Assembly: GCA_036924285.1 (NCBI GenBank)
Contig: JAYKYS010000007.1
Span: 12,834,001 to 12,898,000, forward strand
Direction: 5' to 3'
DNA length: 64,000 nt
From: Asterella californica
Taxonomy: Eukaryota; Streptophyta; Marchantiopsida; Marchantiales; Aytoniaceae
A model generated the notes under the pieces. The model was not told the DNA's origin, searched no databases, and was given only the letters and a program-made list of their open reading frames with translations. Shown piece by piece: positions 61,101-64,000 of the stretch (positions are counted from its first letter, which is position 1; the number at the start of each line of letters is the position of its first letter). Both the position numbers and the translations under genes were made by a program.

Positions 61101-62690
61101 GGGGGATGATTCTGGTGGGACCCTGGCCTTCTCGGACACTCTAAACTTCACTAAACACTTCACTCGGTTATTTACCATCTAACAACTGAGAATTCCATTC
61201 ACCTATACTGTATCTCTTGCTGTATCTACGGTAGCCATCCATCACGCTACCTCCATCATGCTCTCGGCAGACCTTCTCATTATTCACTCCATAGAAACTA
61301 CTGCAGGGTGTTGAATCTGAAGGCATTGCTAGCTACTACGGTCTTCCTGCTGATAGCGCAGCCCTTTTCGACCAATGCTAGGGGAGTTTCGGGATTTAGG
61401 GTTTACGCAGAAAATTGCTTGAACCTCACTATCTTCTACTCTAGTCCTAGACTTCAACAAAGGCAACCCATTCTCCCAGTACCCTCTTATCAAATTTCGA
61501 AAGAGAAATAGAGCTTTAACTTACCTCCTCTCTCGTTCTTCTTAATTCTACGGAAAACCCTTCCTAAGTTTAAGCCTTTGAAACTCAAAGAAGTGAAATT
61601 AACTAAAATGGTGTAAATGTAAAGAAACAGAAAAGGAGGTGTTACAAGGAAAAGGACTAGAAATAATAACAAGACTTTACATAGGATTTTTTCTTTTTTG
61701 TAGCATTTGATGAAATTTCTTTTTCCTTGGTCAATTCTTTATCTTTCCAAGAGAAATTAAAACATAGATTTTGTTAAGAGTGGTGGTTTGATGTGAAGTT
61801 AGAAAAGAACACTGATGTGTCTATGATTCTTGGCATAAGTCATCTGGAGCCCAAGAGGAACTGTTGACATCCATATAAATTATTTTGAGAATATTAAAGA
61901 TCTACTTTAAAATCAAGATAAAGGAGGTACGATTCAGAATTTATTCTTGAACGACATATTGTGTCTCAGCGTGGTAGATGATATGCTTTACAAGATGCCC
62001 AAAATGTTTATTGTTATATCCATTCTCTTCGAATTAGAAAAGCACAAACACAAATTCTTATCAGTAGTGCTAATAAAAGGAAATCACTAGAATGATCTTC
62101 AGAATACATATGATGATGGTAAGGTAGTTTACAATAGTAAATAATGTTGACTGATCTTAAGACGACCTTTGTTGAGGCAAGGATGCAATAAACCTGAACA
62201 TAAAAATAGATTTATATACGAGTTGAATAACAAGGAGAGCAAAATCCTATAAACACCAAATCGTTGACAATAAATCAAGCAAGAAAACAACTGAAGAATA
62301 TCTCAGTATTTTTGAAAAATGTCTATCCAAAAGAACTTAAATGAGAAAGAAAAACAAGTTTTATTGTACTGTATTTTAAGAAGGAAGAAAGACGCAAGTT
62401 AAATGAAAGATCTAGATCCAGATTCACGGGGATTTTGCACATCCATTGTGAATCTCTCCTCTCGAAGAATAATATGAAAATTCCGGGTTTTATTACAGTT
62501 CAGCTTGTGCGTTAACCCAAGAAATTATCATAATCACCTTCTGTGTCATATCTATAATCATGTGGACACAAAGGAAATAATAAGCATAAGTAACCAAGTT
62601 AAATACATGTTCCATTTAAAACCACGGTTAGTTCATTTAAATCGACTCAGTACTCAGTCCTAAAGCTCGTTTGAATGTGAGCTTGTTGTG
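61101..62690. other. AT-rich intergenic DNA
   Basis: No gene seen; an open frame at 61308-61511 starts with a hydrophobic stretch but has no family signature. Confidence 0.4.
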
Positions 62691-62890
62691 GTTGTTAAAG
62701 TTGTTAACTTGTCCGCTTTATCCCTTTAAGGGGCATCGGACTGTCCTTTGTGGGTAACCATATCGTACCCAGACCAGACAGCACATACAGCGACTTCTTG
62801 CACCTCCAACCGAGAGCAGGCGAGTTTGAACCTCAGACCTTTCGCTTAGAGGTCTGAGACCCAACCAACTCAGCTACCGATCTTCGGTTG
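62690..62890 (-). mobile_element. tRNA-derived SINE-like element
   Basis: On the minus strand, TAGCTGAGTTGGTTGG (62876-62861) fits a Pol III A box and GGTTCAAACTC (62832-62822) fits a B box, with a spacing close to that of tRNA genes. A T-arm like CTGAG-GTTCAAA-CTCGC can form. The anticodon arm pairs over 7 bp (TCAGACC/GGTCTGA) with an 11-nt loop, so it is not a working tRNA. The sequence continues about 130 bp as a body. Ends are approximate and no target duplication was found. Confidence 0.45.
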
Positions 62891-62899
62891 TCCACCAGT

Positions 62900-64000
62900 G
62901 ATGGTCATTCTTCCTAGAGTCGGATAGATCTTTCCGGTTAGGTGTAAATATCAGTCAGGTTTTCATCACTGTTATTTACTTTTCCCGGTCATCTGAAAAC
63001 TGAACAGGTCATTTCCCGGACATTTGTTCCGTTCTATCGACAAGTGTATACGCAAAGGTTAAATTCTCCAACAGGGAATCTCTAACTTTTGCCGGTTGAT
63101 TTTACCCGGATCTGGTTAAATATTGCAACAACTTCAGAGTTAACCGTAGTTACAGTACACAACAAGGCCCCTGTAAGTGGAAGCAACCAGCCAGTAGGTT
63201 TCTCTTACCTTATGAGAGCACGCGATATTTCAGCGCACTCTTTTCCCGGCGCCGTAACACCGCGCGCCGGTGCGGCGACAAGCAGGGGCCTTCGCTATTT
63301 TTCTTTGAGGGGCCTGGGGCTTTCATGGCCAGGGCCACAGGCGGGAGGGGCTGCCAACAAGTTTGTTGGTGATTTGTTCACTTGCAGTTAAAAGACGTCG
63401 GTAAATATTGCTGGGGCAATATAATAGGGGCACACAAACCTTGGCGGTAAAGGATTCTGGTAATTCCCATAAAACATCTCAGAGGTTTTTGCTGTAACTT
63501 TTACGTACCACTTCTGTACGTATGCAATAAGGCCATTTCAACTTTGGGTGTAAAACATTCCTTAACTCATAAAAAATATTTCAAGTTTCTTTTATAAATT
63601 TTACCACTTTTGGAAGTGTATATAAATTTTACAGTCAGTAGATATTTGCAGTCTAGTGTCCTAAACATCTCCTGGAAACGTTGAAAAATTCTCAAACATC
63701 TACAAAGATTTTGCCTCGCCTAACACAGCTTGAAACTTCAAGATTACTTCTTTTCAATTAACCATGTAATTTTTGTTACGGGAAGAGGTTTGAATGGCAC
63801 TAATAACTCTCATAAACCTCCGGATGTATTGCTGGATCTATGTTAGAAAATGAGATCTCCTTAACGCCATTGAAAAGAATTGAATGATAGGACTACATAC
63901 TGTCTACAGTCACTAACAAATATCGTTCATTTTAAATTTACATTTCTCATCAGAATCCTTTCTTCATCCAGCATGCTTATTCTTTCAAGAATATGCACAA
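62900..64000. other. intergenic DNA with a GC-rich pocket
   Basis: A GC-rich stretch at about 63245-63360 stands out from AT-rich surroundings; an open frame across it (GAVTPRAGAATSRG) has no family I recognise. Words like TTTACC/GGTAAA recur, as at 54.6-56 kb. It is possibly part of a degraded mobile element. Confidence 0.3.

Noticed and set aside
1..64000. CRISPR arrays, rRNA genes, bacterial operons
   Set aside because: No regularly spaced repeats or rRNA signatures were seen, and the gene structure is eukaryotic.

Overview
Nuclear DNA of a land plant. The evidence is intron-rich genes with GT-AG splice sites for a plastid-targeted 50S ribosomal protein L11, a ROOT UVB SENSITIVE (DUF647) protein, a TMEM208/SND2 protein and an intronless EXORDIUM-like protein. 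Short introns, moderate GC and the unusual mobile elements make me favour a bryophyte (liverwort or moss), but this is inference; no species marker is present.

Layout. 1.1-2.5 kb: plastid L11 gene, four exons. 3.3-15.4 kb: a block of nested transposons. A decayed non-LTR retrotransposon (copy 1) is split by a 5.6-kb element bounded by TG...CA ends and the 5-bp duplication AGTTT. Copy 1 resumes at 12.5 kb and is followed by an internally deleted sister copy (copy 3). 15.9-19.4 kb: RUS gene with one apparent 1-nt frameshift. 21.1-23.6 kb: TMEM208/SND2 gene. 26.7-28.5 kb: a small, broken element whose translation carries an HUH-type Rep motif (HLHFQ) and downstream blocks like those of Replitron transposases. 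28.5-50 kb: mostly AT-rich intergenic DNA with dispersed fold-back repeats, a structured fragment of the LINE 3' tail at 39.4-39.6 kb and possible exons of a degenerate ADP-ribosylglycohydrolase-like gene at 44 kb. 50.0-53.6 kb: the best LINE copy (copy 2, minus strand), with C2H2 finger, reverse transcriptase, CCHC-like knuckle and restriction-like endonuclease, i.e. the R2-type architecture. 57.8-58.8 kb: EXORDIUM-like gene on the minus strand with a TATA stretch upstream. The rest is intergenic, with two tandem duplications and a tRNA-derived SINE-like head at 62.8 kb.

The host genes are ordinary plant housekeeping and growth genes and are not functionally linked. The unusual content is in the mobile DNA: the restriction-like-endonuclease LINE family with a hairpin over its stop codon, a nested element very rich in GAAGAC/GTCTTC, the HUH/Replitron-like relic, and a 31-bp perfect snap-back inside the LINE. 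All coordinates and counts come from reading by eye; no search was run.
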